Assembly (NCBI RefSeq): GCF_900100005.1
Contig: NZ_FNEB01000001.1
Coordinates: 496,001 to 560,000 of the forward strand
Direction of reading: 5' to 3'
DNA: 64,000 nt
Source: Lutimaribacter saemankumensis
Lineage (GTDB): Bacteria; Pseudomonadota; Alphaproteobacteria; Rhodobacterales; Rhodobacteraceae
The notes beneath the pieces are model-generated. The model made no database searches. It was not told the DNA's origin and worked only from the letters and a program-made list of their open reading frames with translations. Made by a program: the position numbers and the translations under genes. Shown here piece by piece: positions 53,789 through 63,673 of the stretch; position 1 is the first letter of the stretch, and each line of letters opens with the position of its first letter.

Positions 53789-55405
53789 CTAGGCCCCGGT
53801 TTCGCGCAACAGCTTCCAGACGATCGCGTCCAGCAGGGCGTCAAAGGATGCATCGACGATGTTGGGGCTGACGCCAACCGTCGACCAGCGCCGACCGGCG
53901 CTGTCTTCGCTGTCGATGATCACGCGCGTCACGGCGTCGGTGCCGCCTTGGGTGATACGCACCTTGAAATCGACAAGCCGCATATCCGCGATCAGGTCGG
54001 AATAGCGCCCCAGATCCTTGGCAAGCGCGCGCGCCAGTGCGTTAACCGGGCCGCGGTCGCTGCCCGCCTCGTCCAGCGATTCACTGACCGACAGTTTCTT
54101 TTCGCCGTCGACCTTCACCACCACGACCGCTTCGGACAGGCTGACCATGCGGTTGTACTTGTTCTTGCGCCGCTCGACCGTGACCTTGTAGCGCTTGACC
54201 TCGAAATACTCGGGCAACTGCCCCAGCTCGCCCCGCGCCAGCAACTCGAATGACGCCTGCGCGCTGTCATAGGTGTATCCCTGCGCTTCGCGGTCCTTGA
54301 CGATATCGAGGATGCGGGCCAGCGCGGGGCTGTCCTTTGGCACCTCGATCCCGGCCTCGGACAGGCGGCGGCGCAGGTTCGACTGGCCCGCCTGGTTCGA
54401 CATCGGCACGATGCGCGCGTTGCCCACAAGGGCGGGGTCGATATGTTCGTAGGTGCTGGGATCTTTCAGGATCGCACTGGCATGCAGCCCGGCCTTGTGC
54501 GCAAAGGCGCTGGCGCCGACATAGGGCGCCTGGCGCAGCGGCACGCGGTTCAGGATGTCGTCAAGCTGCCGGCTGATCCGTGTCAGGCCCTGCAGAGCCT
54601 CGGGCGTGATGCCGGTGTCATAGCGGCTGGCATAGGGTTCCTTGAGCAGCAGCGTCGGGATCAGCGTGGTCAGGTTGGCATTGCCGCAGCGTTCGCCCAG
54701 ACCATTCAGCGTGCCCTGGATCTGCCGCGCACCCGCATCGACCGCCGCCAGCGAACAGGCAACCGCGTTTTCGGTGTCGTTGTGGCAATGGATGCCCAGC
54801 CGGTCGCCGGGGATGCCGGCGGCGATCACATCGGCGGTGATGCGGCCCACCTCGTCGGGCAGCGTGCCGCCGTTGGTGTCGCACAGCACGATCCAGCGCG
54901 CACCGGACGTCAGCGCGGAATTGAGGCAATCCAGCGCATAGTCCGGGTTGGCCTTCCAGCCGTCAAAGAAATGCTCGGCGTCGAACAGCGCCTCGCGCCC
55001 CTGGCCCACCACATGCGCGACGCTGGCGCGGATGCTTTCGAGGTTTTCCTCCAGCGTGATGCCAAGCGCAGTGGTGACGTGAAAATCATGCGTCTTGCCG
55101 ACAAGGCAGACGGCGGGCGTGCCCGCGTTCAGCACGGCGGCCAGCACATCGTCGTTTTCCGCCGACCGGCCCGCGCGCTTGGTCATGCCGAAGGCGGTGA
55201 ACCGCGCGCGCGTGTCGGGCCGGGCATCGAAAAACGCGCTGTCGGTGGGGTTCGCACCGGGCCAGCCGCCTTCGATGTAATCGACCCCCAAGGCATCCAG
55301 CGAGGCCGCGATCTTGATCTTTTCGGCGGTCGAGAACTGCACACCCTGCGTCTGCTGCCCGTCGCGCAGCGTGGTGTCGTAGATGTAGAGGCGATCGCGG
55401 GTCAT
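53789..55405 (-). CDS. cimA: (R)-citramalate synthase
   Basis: Condenses pyruvate and acetyl-CoA to citramalate, the entry to the threonine-independent isoleucine route. At 538 residues it is the CimA/LeuA-like architecture: a TIM barrel with YDTTLRDGQQTQGVQFS at the start, ALGVDYIEGGWPGANPTD, the metal-binding GIHCHNDTENAVACSLAAVDAGARQIQGTLNGLGERCGNANL, then linker and C-terminal LeuA-dimer allosteric domain (about 400-530). GGAGG precedes the ATG. CimA of this type often replaces threonine deaminase flux. Confidence 0.92.
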   Translation of the reverse strand: MTRDRLYIYDTTLRDGQQTQGVQFSTAEKIKIAASLDALGVDYIEGGWPGANPTDSAFFDARPDTRARFTAFGMTKRAGRSAENDDVLAAVLNAGTPAVCLVGKTHDFHVTTALGITLEENLESIRASVAHVVGQGREALFDAEHFFDGWKANPDYALDCLNSALTSGARWIVLCDTNGGTLPDEVGRITADVIAAGIPGDRLGIHCHNDTENAVACSLAAVDAGARQIQGTLNGLGERCGNANLTTLIPTLLLKEPYASRYDTGITPEALQGLTRISRQLDDILNRVPLRQAPYVGASAFAHKAGLHASAILKDPSTYEHIDPALVGNARIVPMSNQAGQSNLRRRLSEAGIEVPKDSPALARILDIVKDREAQGYTYDSAQASFELLARGELGQLPEYFEVKRYKVTVERRKNKYNRMVSLSEAVVVVKVDGEKKLSVSESLDEAGSDRGPVNALARALAKDLGRYSDLIADMRLVDFKVRITQGGTDAVTRVIIDSEDSAGRRWSTVGVSPNIVDASFDALLDAIVWKLLRETGA

Positions 55406-55475
55406 GCCTGAACCTCCGGGTTGGAGAGGTCAAAGCCCGGGGCGCTTGCGGCCCTCTGATCAGCAAGGGAAACCA

Positions 55476-56873
55476 TCACAGCAGCCCCTCCAGCTTGGCC
55501 GGGTCGAAATCCGGGCCGGGCACCAGATCGACCCCATCCTTGGACATGCGCACCTCAACACCCGCGGCCAGAAGCGCGGATTTCATCGCGTCGACCTGGC
55601 CGAAATCCTTGGTCGCCATCGCGTCGGCCCGCGCCGACGCCAACCTTTCGGCGAGCGCCGCGAGGTCCGCCGCGGGAACCGAGGCCCAATCCGGCACATC
55701 ACCGCCCATGAACCCGAGAAACTGCAGACTGTGACGAAGGGTTGTCGCGTCATCGGCCAGTGAAAGCTGGTGCAATTCCGCGATGGCCTGCGCGGTGTTC
55801 AGATCATCCGAAAGCGCCGCGACGACGCCTTGATAGGGTGCGCCGTTACCGATCGCGGTGGCGGCCTGTGCATACCACTTCCGCAGCGTCCGTTCCGCCT
55901 CTTCCCGCTTCTTCTCGGTCCAGTCCATCGGTTTGCGGTAATGCGTGGACAGCATGACGAAGCGGATCACCTCGCCCGGCACGCCCTGGTCCAGCAGGTC
56001 GCGCACGGTAAAGAAGTTGCCCAGGCTCTTGGACATCTTCTTGCCCTCGACCTGCAGCATCTCGTTATGCAACCAGAACCGCGCGAACCCGCCCTCGGGA
56101 TGGGCGCAGCAGCTTTGCGCGATCTCGTTCTCGTGGTGCGGGAACTGCAGGTCGATCCCGCCGCCGTGGATGTCGAACGTCTCGCCCAGCAGCTCATAGG
56201 CCATGGCCGAGCATTCGATATGCCAGCCCGGACGCCCCCGGCCCCAGGGGCTGTCCCAGCCCGGCAGGTCGTCCGAAGACGGTTTCCACAGCACGAAATC
56301 CATCGGGTTGCGCTTGTAGGGCGCGACCTCGACCCGCGCGCCGGCGATCATGTCATCGACCGACCGGCCCGACAGCTTGCCGTAGTCGCGGTAGCTGTCG
56401 ACCGAGAACAGCACATGGCCCTCGGCGGCATAGGCGTGGCCCTTTGCGATCAGATCTTCGATCATGGCGATCATCGCGCCGATCCATTGCGTCGCGCGCG
56501 GCTCGCGGTCGGGCCGCAGGGTGCGGAGCTCGCACATGTCAGCGTGATACCAGGCAATGGTTTCCTCGGTCCGTTCGGCGATCAGCTCTTCCAGCGTTCC
56601 CTTGGCGCCAGCCTCTTTCCGGGCCAGCGCGGTGGCGTTGATCTTGTCGTCCACGTCGGTGAAATTGCGCACGTAGGTGACGTGATCCGGCCCATATACA
56701 TGGCGCAACAGGCGGTAGAGCACGTCGAACACGATCACCGGGCGTGCATTGCCCAGATGCGCGCGGTCATAGACCGTTGGCCCGCAGACATACATGCGCA
56801 CATTGTCGGGGTCGATCGGCTGGAACCGCTCTTTCTGGCGGGTTTTCGTGTTGTAGAGCCGGATTTCGGTCAT
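55476..56873 (-). CDS. cysS: Cysteinyl-tRNA synthetase
   Basis: Charges tRNA-Cys, 465 residues. The HIGH-type motif is AHLGNAR (38-44), and KMSKS is at 279-283. Zinc ligands fit C30 (YVCGPTVYD), C221 (WHIECSAMA), H246 and E250 ([11 protein letters not shown]). The start at 56873 has GAGG 6 bases upstream; a frame-open extension adds only four codons. A Cys-rich leader ORF ends 83 bases upstream. cimA follows downstream, 70 bases away, and may share the transcript. Confidence 0.96.
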   Translation of the reverse strand: MTEIRLYNTKTRQKERFQPIDPDNVRMYVCGPTVYDRAHLGNARPVIVFDVLYRLLRHVYGPDHVTYVRNFTDVDDKINATALARKEAGAKGTLEELIAERTEETIAWYHADMCELRTLRPDREPRATQWIGAMIAMIEDLIAKGHAYAAEGHVLFSVDSYRDYGKLSGRSVDDMIAGARVEVAPYKRNPMDFVLWKPSSDDLPGWDSPWGRGRPGWHIECSAMAYELLGETFDIHGGGIDLQFPHHENEIAQSCCAHPEGGFARFWLHNEMLQVEGKKMSKSLGNFFTVRDLLDQGVPGEVIRFVMLSTHYRKPMDWTEKKREEAERTLRKWYAQAATAIGNGAPYQGVVAALSDDLNTAQAIAELHQLSLADDATTLRHSLQFLGFMGGDVPDWASVPAADLAALAERLASARADAMATKDFGQVDAMKSALLAAGVEVRMSKDGVDLVPGPDFDPAKLEGLL

Positions 56874-56886
56874 GTCTGTCCTCACA

Positions 56887-56949
56887 CGCGGGCGTCCGCG
56901 GCGGGCTTAGCAACTTCGATGCGCAAGGGAAAGAAGGAACGGCCCGCCG
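56887..56949 (-). promoter_or_regulatory. Competing hairpins in the cysS leader
   Basis: In the minus-strand RNA, an 8-bp stem pairs CGGCGGGC (56949-56942), just after the leader stop, with GCCCGCCG (56906-56899). A local stem CGCGG-ACGC-CCGCG (56900-56887) uses part of the same arm and ends next to the cysS ribosome site (GAGG, 56883-56880). A ribosome paused on the leader would mask the first arm. There is no U-tract. Confidence 0.4.
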
Positions 56950-56956
56950 AGATATC

Positions 56957-57010
56957 TCAGCAGGTAATGCAGATGCAGATGATGCAGGTGCCGTTCATGG
57001 GACGTGACAT
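56957..57010 (-). CDS. Cysteine-rich leader peptide upstream of cysS
   Basis: A 17-codon ORF encoding MSRPMNGTCIICICITC, with four Cys codons (all TGC) among the last nine residues, directly before a TGA stop. A CAGGGG ribosome site lies about 5 bases before the ATG. It precedes cysS on the same strand by 83 bases. The layout is that of attenuation leader peptides, where ribosome stalling at codons of the relevant amino acid alters downstream RNA folding. The link to cysteine is inferred from composition and the downstream gene. Confidence 0.68.
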   Translation of the reverse strand: MSRPMNGTCIICICITC

Positions 57011-57094
57011 TACGCCCCTGCCCGGCCCTTGCCAAGCGGAATCGACGCGGCCATGGTCGGCACGGAATTTGATCAAACCGAAAGGGGCCGTGCC

Positions 57095-58267
57095 ATGAAA
57101 CTGTCGAGCAGGATCACAGGAATGGTCGGCGCCGAGGGCGACGGCTGGGACTTGTTCTTCAAGGCGCGCGCGATGGTGGATGCGGGCGAACCGGTTGTCG
57201 AACTGACGATTGGCGAACATGACATCCGCACCGATCCGTCGATCCTGGCCGCGATGGATCGCGCGGCCCGCGGCGGTCACACCGGTTACGCGATGATGGC
57301 GGGCACCGACGAATTGCGCGATGCGGTGGCCGCCCGCGTGCAGGCGCGCACCGGCGTCGAAACGACCCGCGCCAACGTGCTGATCACCCCCGGCGGGCAA
57401 TCGGCGCTGTTCGCCGCGCATCACGCCGTTTGCGACGAGGGCGACCGCGCCCTGTTCATCGACCCCTATTACGCCACCTACCCCGGCACCATCCGCGGCG
57501 TGGGCGCAAGGCCCGTTGCCGTGGCCGCCCATGCCGAGGACGCGTTCCAGCCCCGCGCCGCCGATCTGGCCGCGGCCGCACCGGGCGCGAAAAGCCTGCT
57601 GGTCAACACACCCAACAATCCGACCGGCGCGGTCTATTCGCGCGCAACGCTCGACGGGATCGCGCAGGTCTGCCTGGACCACGACCTGTGGCTCATTTCC
57701 GACGAGGTCTACGACACCCAGGTCTGGGACGGCGCCCATGTCAGCCCGCGCGCCCTGCCCGGCATGGCCGACCGCACGCTCGTCGTCGGCTCGATGTCGA
57801 AAAGCCATGCCATGACGGGCAGCCGCATCGGCTGGCTGGTCGGGCCCGCGCCGGCGATCCGCTATCTCGCCAACCTTGCCATCCACACCACCTATGGCGT
57901 GCCCGGTTTCATCCAGGATGCCGCCCTTTTCGCCCTGAACGAAGGTGCCGGGCTGGAACGTGAGATCGCCGCCCCCTTTGCCCGCAGACGGGCCATCGCG
58001 CTGGACGTTCTGGGCCGGCAGAACGCGATCCGCGCGCTGCCGCCGCAGGGCGCGATGTACATGATGCTGGATATCCGCGCCACGGGCCTGAGCGGGATCG
58101 AGTTCGCCGAAAAGCTGCTCGACACCCACAAGATCGCGGTGATGCCCGGCGAAAGTTTCGGCCGCGCGCCGGCGGGTCATATCCGCGTCGCGCTGACGGT
58201 CGAGGACGCGCGCTTTGCCGAGGCGTTCCAGACGCTGGTCGACATGGCAGGCGACCTGGCGCGATAG
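57095..58267 (+). CDS. Class I/II PLP-dependent aminotransferase
   Basis: A 390-residue fold-type I aminotransferase. Visible: LTIGEHDIRTDPSILAAMDRAARGGHTGYA, TPGGQSALFAAHHA, the NTPNNPTGAVYSR asparagine motif, ISDEVYDTQVWDG and the PLP lysine in SMSKSHAMTGSRIGW, with the substrate arginine in HIRVALTVED. It is closest to the aspartate/aromatic or arginine-pyruvate class; the donor is not known. The ATG at 57095 has an AAAGGGG site. It is divergent from the cysS leader with 84 bases between. Confidence 0.88.
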   Translation: MKLSSRITGMVGAEGDGWDLFFKARAMVDAGEPVVELTIGEHDIRTDPSILAAMDRAARGGHTGYAMMAGTDELRDAVAARVQARTGVETTRANVLITPGGQSALFAAHHAVCDEGDRALFIDPYYATYPGTIRGVGARPVAVAAHAEDAFQPRAADLAAAAPGAKSLLVNTPNNPTGAVYSRATLDGIAQVCLDHDLWLISDEVYDTQVWDGAHVSPRALPGMADRTLVVGSMSKSHAMTGSRIGWLVGPAPAIRYLANLAIHTTYGVPGFIQDAALFALNEGAGLEREIAAPFARRRAIALDVLGRQNAIRALPPQGAMYMMLDIRATGLSGIEFAEKLLDTHKIAVMPGESFGRAPAGHIRVALTVEDARFAEAFQTLVDMAGDLAR

Positions 58268-58278
58268 CGCCCGGCCGG

Positions 58279-59010
58279 TCAGTCGAGAAGCCAGGAAAAG
58301 GCGCGGTGCAACTCGTCGGTGCCGCCCTCGCGATACCAGCGCCCATGGGCCAGGATCACGCGCGTCGGCGCCCAGTCGATCATGCGCTGGACCTGTGCGC
58401 GCAACTGGTCCGTGTGCCCGGCAAAGCTGGCGCGCATGTCGCGCGGCATCGCCCCCGGTTCGCTGACCCCACCCAGCCATGCCAGCGGCCGAAACCACCA
58501 GGGCAGCTTCGCGGGTTCGAAATTCTCGATCAGGTCGGTCAGGATCAGCGTGTCGGACGCGCGGTGAAAGAACACCACCTCGCGATGGAGCCGACTGCCC
58601 TCTACGATCATCTGGTCGATCTGCCCGGCCCACTCTGGCGGCGCGTCCTGCGTCAGGTCATGGTCGATGCGGATATCCACCCCGTGCGAGGCCGCGCGCC
58701 CGGCCACGCCAGGCGCCGCCCAGACATGCGCATCCGGCAACGCCGCCTGCCAGTCGGCGACATAGGCGTAATGGATCCAGTTCGGAGCGATCAGATGGCG
58801 GATCGGGCCGAGCGCCTCGATCTTCTGCTGCAAGTCACGCGACCAACGGGTGGGCGAATGCAGCCAGATATCGCCGTTCTCCAGACGCACGATGGTGGCG
58901 CGGGTGGAAAACGGCATCTTGTAAAAGCGGATGATCGGCCCATCCACCACCCAGATGTCCCGCGCCACGGGCTTGGGCTCATCGAGCGGCGGATAGGTCG
59001 GGTCGCTCAT
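58279..59010 (-). CDS. DUF4336 domain-containing protein
   Basis: A 243-residue protein of the DUF4336 family, whose fold resembles metallo-beta-lactamases. Seen: PVARDIWVVDGPIIRFYKMPFSTRATIVRLENGDIWLHSPTRW, LGPIRHLIAPNWIHYAYVADW and DTLILTDLIENF. The HxHxDH metal motif of true beta-lactamase-fold enzymes is not present in standard form, although HLIAPNWIHY and ILAHGRW may serve. The start overlaps the stop of the upstream cyclophilin (ATGA). No activity is known. Confidence 0.82.
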   Translation of the reverse strand: MSDPTYPPLDEPKPVARDIWVVDGPIIRFYKMPFSTRATIVRLENGDIWLHSPTRWSRDLQQKIEALGPIRHLIAPNWIHYAYVADWQAALPDAHVWAAPGVAGRAASHGVDIRIDHDLTQDAPPEWAGQIDQMIVEGSRLHREVVFFHRASDTLILTDLIENFEPAKLPWWFRPLAWLGGVSEPGAMPRDMRASFAGHTDQLRAQVQRMIDWAPTRVILAHGRWYREGGTDELHRAFSWLLD

Positions 59011-59552
59011 TCGGTGACGGTGACCTTTTTCATCACGTCGGGCTGGCCGATCACAGCGCCGTTGCGGCCCTTGCCGCGCTTGATGGCGTCCACCACGTCC
59101 ATCCCTTCGGTCACGCGGCCGACGACCGTATATTGACCGTTCAGGAAATAGCCTTCGTCGAACATGATGAAGAACTGGCTGTTGGCGCTGTCGGGGTCTT
59201 GCGACCGGGCCATGCCCACCACCCCGCGATCGAACGGCACGTCCGAGAATTCGGCCTTGAGGTCGGGCTTGCCCGACCCGCCCATTCCGGCCATGCGCAT
59301 GTCTTCACCGATCCTGCCGAACTTCACGTCGCCGGTCTGCGCCATGAAACCGTCGATCACGCGGTGAAACACCACCCCGTCATACGCGCCCTCGGCGGCC
59401 AGTGCCGCAATCCTTTCGGCATGGGCCGGCGCCACGTCCTCCAGCAGGTCGATGACGATGGTGCCGTTTGCCTCGCCCTCGACCTCGATTTCGATGCCCG
59501 TCGCGGCGGCGGGCGTCGCCAGCAGCGCCAGCGCGAATGCAAGTTTACGCAT
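59007..59552 (-). CDS. Peptidyl-prolyl cis-trans isomerase (cyclophilin), exported
   Basis: A 181-residue cyclophilin with a signal peptide ([19 protein letters not shown]), hence periplasmic. The core motif [17 protein letters not shown] and [37 protein letters not shown] are intact. It overlaps the upstream cytosolic cyclophilin by 8 bases and DUF4336 by 4 bases: the three genes form one coupled set that would make matched cytosolic and periplasmic prolyl isomerases. Confidence 0.94.
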   Translation of the reverse strand: MRKLAFALALLATPAAATGIEIEVEGEANGTIVIDLLEDVAPAHAERIAALAAEGAYDGVVFHRVIDGFMAQTGDVKFGRIGEDMRMAGMGGSGKPDLKAEFSDVPFDRGVVGMARSQDPDSANSQFFIMFDEGYFLNGQYTVVGRVTEGMDVVDAIKRGKGRNGAVIGQPDVMKKVTVTE

Positions 59553-60051
59553 CGGCGGCCACCTTGACCGAGATCATGCGGTCGGGGCTTGCCGGCGGCT
59601 CGCCGCGGGTGATCGCATCGACATGTTCCATCCCTGCAATAACGCGGCCATAGACGGTGTATTGGCCGTTCAGGAAATGGTTGTCCTTGAAGTTGATGAA
59701 GAACTGGCTGTTGGCCGAATTCGGGTTGGCCGAGCGTGCCGCGCCCAGTGTGCCGCGATCGTGCGGCAGTTTGGAAAACTCGGCCGGCAGGTCCGGCAGG
59801 TCCGACCCGCCGGTCCCCGCGCGCGCCGGGTTCCAGCCGTTTTCCATGTTGGCATGGGCCACGTCGCCCGTCTGCGCCATGAACCCGTCGATCACCCGGT
59901 GAAAGGCCACGTTGTCATACTGGCCCGAACGCGCCAGTTCCTTCATGCGCTCGCAGTGCTTCGGTGCCACGTCGGGCAGCAATTCGATGGTGACGGTACC
60001 ACCCTTCAATTCCATCAGGATGGTGTTTTCGGGGTCCTTGATCTCGGCCAT
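59545..60051 (-). CDS. Peptidyl-prolyl cis-trans isomerase (cyclophilin), cytosolic
   Basis: A 168-residue cyclophilin without signal peptide. The motif [26 protein letters not shown] and [38 protein letters not shown] are intact. The start at 60051 has an AGGAG site; the long open frame upstream (to 61971) is a shadow of pgk and fba. It is divergent from pgk. The pair with the exported paralogue looks like an old tandem duplication. Confidence 0.94.
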   Translation of the reverse strand: MAEIKDPENTILMELKGGTVTIELLPDVAPKHCERMKELARSGQYDNVAFHRVIDGFMAQTGDVAHANMENGWNPARAGTGGSDLPDLPAEFSKLPHDRGTLGAARSANPNSANSQFFINFKDNHFLNGQYTVYGRVIAGMEHVDAITRGEPPASPDRMISVKVAADA

Positions 60052-60070
60052 ATGGCGCTCCTTTTCAGAT

Positions 60071-60082
60071 GTTTGCGCAAAC
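60071..60082. promoter_or_regulatory. Palindrome GTTTGCGCAAAC upstream of pgk
   Basis: Perfect 12-bp palindrome centred on CG, 98 bases before the pgk ATG and 19 bases before the cyclophilin start on the other strand. LacI-family operators have this form. In this order a LacI-type regulator of central carbon metabolism (CceR) is known, but the match to its motif was not checked. Confidence 0.4.
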
Positions 60083-60117
60083 CTAGGCGCGCGCGCCGGG
60101 AAAGCCAAGCGCAGAGG

Positions 60118-60146
60118 TTGACGGCTGCGCGGCATCACGCCATGAG
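60118..60146 (+). promoter_or_regulatory. Possible pgk promoter
   Basis: TTGACG (60118-60123) is followed after 17 bases by CATGAG. It is 35 bases upstream of the pgk start. The -35 is good and the -10 poor. Confidence 0.3.
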
Positions 60147-60180
60147 AACCCGCAAACAACCGGTACGAGGGATTGCGATC

Positions 60181-61371
<1,191 letters not shown>

Positions 61372-61458
61372 GTACCGTAAAACATCAAGCATATTTGCAT
61401 CACCCGCACCGCTGGCGTATTCACATGCGGGCATAAATTTGAAGAAGAATAGGGACAT

Positions 61459-62355
61459 ATGACCATGAACGCGGCACAGGCAGAGCAAATTCGCAAAGGT
61501 CAGGGCTTTATCGCGGCACTGGACCAGTCGGGCGGATCGACGCCCAAGGCGCTGCGGCTTTATGGCGTGTCCGAAGATGCCTATGACGGTGACGAACAGA
61601 TGTTCGATCTCGTCCACGAAATGCGCACCCGCATCGCCAAGGCGCCCGCCTTTACCGGCGACAAGGTGATCGGCGCGATCCTGTTCGAAATGACCATGGA
61701 CCGCGACATGGACGGCATGCCCACACCGCAATTCATGTGGGAAAAGCGGGGTGTCGTGCCGTTTCTGAAAGTTGACAAGGGGCTCGACGACGAACGCGAC
61801 GGCGTACAACTGATGAAACCGATGCCCGATCTCGACGCGCTGCTGACGCGGGCGGTTGCGGCCGGCATTTTCGGCACCAAGATGCGCTCGGTCATCAACG
61901 CGGCATCGGCCCCCGGAATCCGCGCCGTGGTGGCACAGCAATTCGACATAGGCCGCCAGATCCTGGCGCATGGGCTGGTGCCGATCATCGAACCCGAGGT
62001 GACGATCTCGATCGCGGACAAGGCCGAGGCCGAAGATATCCTTCTGAACGATATTGGCGCCTATCTGGATGCGCTGCCCGAGGACGCGCAGGTGATGCTG
62101 AAACTGACCCTGCCCGAACAGCCGAACCTATACAAACCGCTGGTCGAGCATCCGCGCGTGATGCGTGTCGTCGCGCTGTCGGGCGGCTATAGCCGCGACG
62201 AGGCCAACGCCCGCCTGGCCCAGAACACCGGCATGATTGCCAGCTTCAGCCGCGCCCTGACCGAGGGTCTGAGCGCGCAGCAGTCCGACGAGGAATTCAA
62301 CGCCACTATCGCGGCAGCCATCGACGGCATCTACGACGCATCGGTCGCGGGCTGA
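61459..62355 (+). CDS. fba: Class I fructose-bisphosphate aldolase
   Basis: Cleaves or forms fructose 1,6-bisphosphate, 298 residues. It is the short bacterial class I type, using a lysine Schiff base and no metal: GFIAALDQSGGSTPKALRLYG at the start, VVPFLKVDKGLDDE, FGTKMRSVI, PIIEPEVTIS and the probable Schiff-base K215 in VMLKLTLPEQPNLY. GGYSRDEANARL is the phosphate-loop region. It probably shares the pgk transcript or has its own weak promoter in the gap. Convergent with the LysR gene after 9 bases. Confidence 0.94.
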   Translation: MTMNAAQAEQIRKGQGFIAALDQSGGSTPKALRLYGVSEDAYDGDEQMFDLVHEMRTRIAKAPAFTGDKVIGAILFEMTMDRDMDGMPTPQFMWEKRGVVPFLKVDKGLDDERDGVQLMKPMPDLDALLTRAVAAGIFGTKMRSVINAASAPGIRAVVAQQFDIGRQILAHGLVPIIEPEVTISIADKAEAEDILLNDIGAYLDALPEDAQVMLKLTLPEQPNLYKPLVEHPRVMRVVALSGGYSRDEANARLAQNTGMIASFSRALTEGLSAQQSDEEFNATIAAAIDGIYDASVAG

Positions 62356-62364
62356 TACCCGGCA

Positions 62365-63315
62365 TTATCCTGCGCCGCGGTCCTGCAGGACACGGCCCTT
62401 GTAGGCCGATGCCACGACGTGATCGGCCGCGGCAAGGAACTGCTCGATCAGGCGCGGCCGTCCAAGGCTGCGCCGCCACGCCGCCCCAACCGTGCGGTAA
62501 AGCCCGGCCCTGAACGGCACGACGACCACGTCACCATCGCTATGCGACAACTCGGACCGGGCATAAAGCGCCGGCAAAAGCGTCGCACCCATATTCATCG
62601 CCACCATCTGCCGCAGGGCATCGAGGCTCGTGCCCTCGTATTCGCCGCGCATCCGCGCGCCGGTGTCCCGGCACAGCGCCGCAACCTGGCCATGCAAGGC
62701 AAAGGACGGGTCCAACGCCAGCAGATCGACGCCCGACAGATCCGCATGATCGAGTTTTGCCTTCGCGGCCAACGGGTGGTCGGCCGCGACCGCCAGCAGC
62801 AGCGGTTCGCGATAAAGCCTTCGCACGCTGAGATCGGCCGCCGCCAACGGCAATTGCGTGACGATCACGTCATGCCGACCGGCCAGCAAATCCTCGACTA
62901 CATCGCGGGGCGGACCGTCGCGGGCCGCCAGTTTCAGATCGGGATGCGCCTCGTGCAGGTATTTGACCACGCCCGGCAGCATGTAAGGCCCGATCGTCGG
63001 GGTCGACCCCAGCCGCAGCGTACCCAACATACCCGATTGCAGCGACCGCGCCAGGCTGGTCATATCCTCGGTGCGCGACAGGATTTCGCGCGCGTGCCGC
63101 AACACTTCACGCCCGCCGGGCGTCAGGATGATGCCGCCGCGCCGCCGTTCGACAAGGCGCAGGCGCAACACCTCCTCCAACGCCGAGATTTGCAGGCTGA
63201 GCGATGGCTGGCTGATCCCGATCTTTTCCGCCGCGCGCCGATACTGGCCGCTATCGGCCAGCGCCACAAAATACCGCAACTGGCGCATCGAAGGCAGGTC
63301 GGCTTGCAGCGTCAT
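62365..63315 (-). CDS. LysR family transcriptional regulator
   Basis: A 316-residue LysR regulator. The helix-turn-helix is MRQLRYFVALADSGQYRRAAEKIGISQPSLS-type, and the effector domain (about 100-305) is of the OxyR/CbbR-like class: GTLRLGSTPTIGPYMLP, LLAGRHDVIVTQLPL, DLLALDPSFALHGQVAALC. The ATG at 63315 is two bases from a palindrome, ATAG-N7-CTAT; the in-frame ATG at 63288 would place the site 30 bases upstream. Divergent from the DUF465 gene, which it probably controls. Confidence 0.88.
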   Translation of the reverse strand: MTLQADLPSMRQLRYFVALADSGQYRRAAEKIGISQPSLSLQISALEEVLRLRLVERRRGGIILTPGGREVLRHAREILSRTEDMTSLARSLQSGMLGTLRLGSTPTIGPYMLPGVVKYLHEAHPDLKLAARDGPPRDVVEDLLAGRHDVIVTQLPLAAADLSVRRLYREPLLLAVAADHPLAAKAKLDHADLSGVDLLALDPSFALHGQVAALCRDTGARMRGEYEGTSLDALRQMVAMNMGATLLPALYARSELSHSDGDVVVVPFRAGLYRTVGAAWRRSLGRPRLIEQFLAAADHVVASAYKGRVLQDRGAG

Positions 63316-63317
63316 TT

Positions 63318-63332
63318 ATAGGAAAATCCTAT
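63318..63332. promoter_or_regulatory. OxyR-type palindrome ATAG-N7-CTAT
   Basis: A 15-bp site reading ATAGGAAAATCCTAT, a perfect inverted repeat with the ATAG-N7-CTAT half-site form of OxyR-class LysR operators. It lies in the short gap between the divergent LysR and DUF465 genes, adjacent to the LysR start. Autoregulation and control of the DUF465 gene are inferred. Confidence 0.6.
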
Positions 63333-63418
63333 GGATAAAAGATGAAGCTTTGGCTGAATATTTGCATTCCGCCTGCCCATATCAACCTTGCAAGTCGCCA
63401 ACGATTAGGGAGGTCGCG

Positions 63419-63673
63419 ATGAAAACCAAGGTTCTTGAGCGCGTGGCATCGGTTTCGGCACGGGTCAACGCCCTGAAAAACCGCAAATCCAAGCTTGAAG
63501 GCGAAATCGCCGCCGAAGAAGGGCGCCCCGCCCCCGACACTTTGCGGCTGCGCCACCTCAAGGCGCGCAAGCTGCTGATCCGCGATCAGCTTGCCCGCTA
63601 CGAAGGTGTGCTGCGCACGCTCCGGCCGCTGGCGGGTCACGTCGCCGCAAGGCAAAAGGGCGCAACGGGATAA
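63419..63673 (+). CDS. DUF465 (YdcH-type) small protein
   Basis: An 84-residue, highly basic, coiled-coil-prone protein (VNALKNRKSKLEGEIAAEEGRPAPDTLRLRHLKARKLLIRDQLARYEGVL). The heptad-like pattern and the LKARKLLIRDQL end match DUF465/YdcH. A GGGAGG site precedes the ATG. The last codons include the heptamer A AAG GGC (63655-63661); a -1 shift there would fuse it to the next coding stretch. Function unknown; it is divergent from a LysR gene. Confidence 0.75.
   Translation: MKTKVLERVASVSARVNALKNRKSKLEGEIAAEEGRPAPDTLRLRHLKARKLLIRDQLARYEGVLRTLRPLAGHVAARQKGATG

Noticed and set aside
56918-57098. Plus-strand small ORF MRKGKKERPAEISQQ over the cysS leader
   Set aside because: It has no ribosome site and overlaps the Cys-rich leader antisense; the leader on the minus strand has a better start and context.
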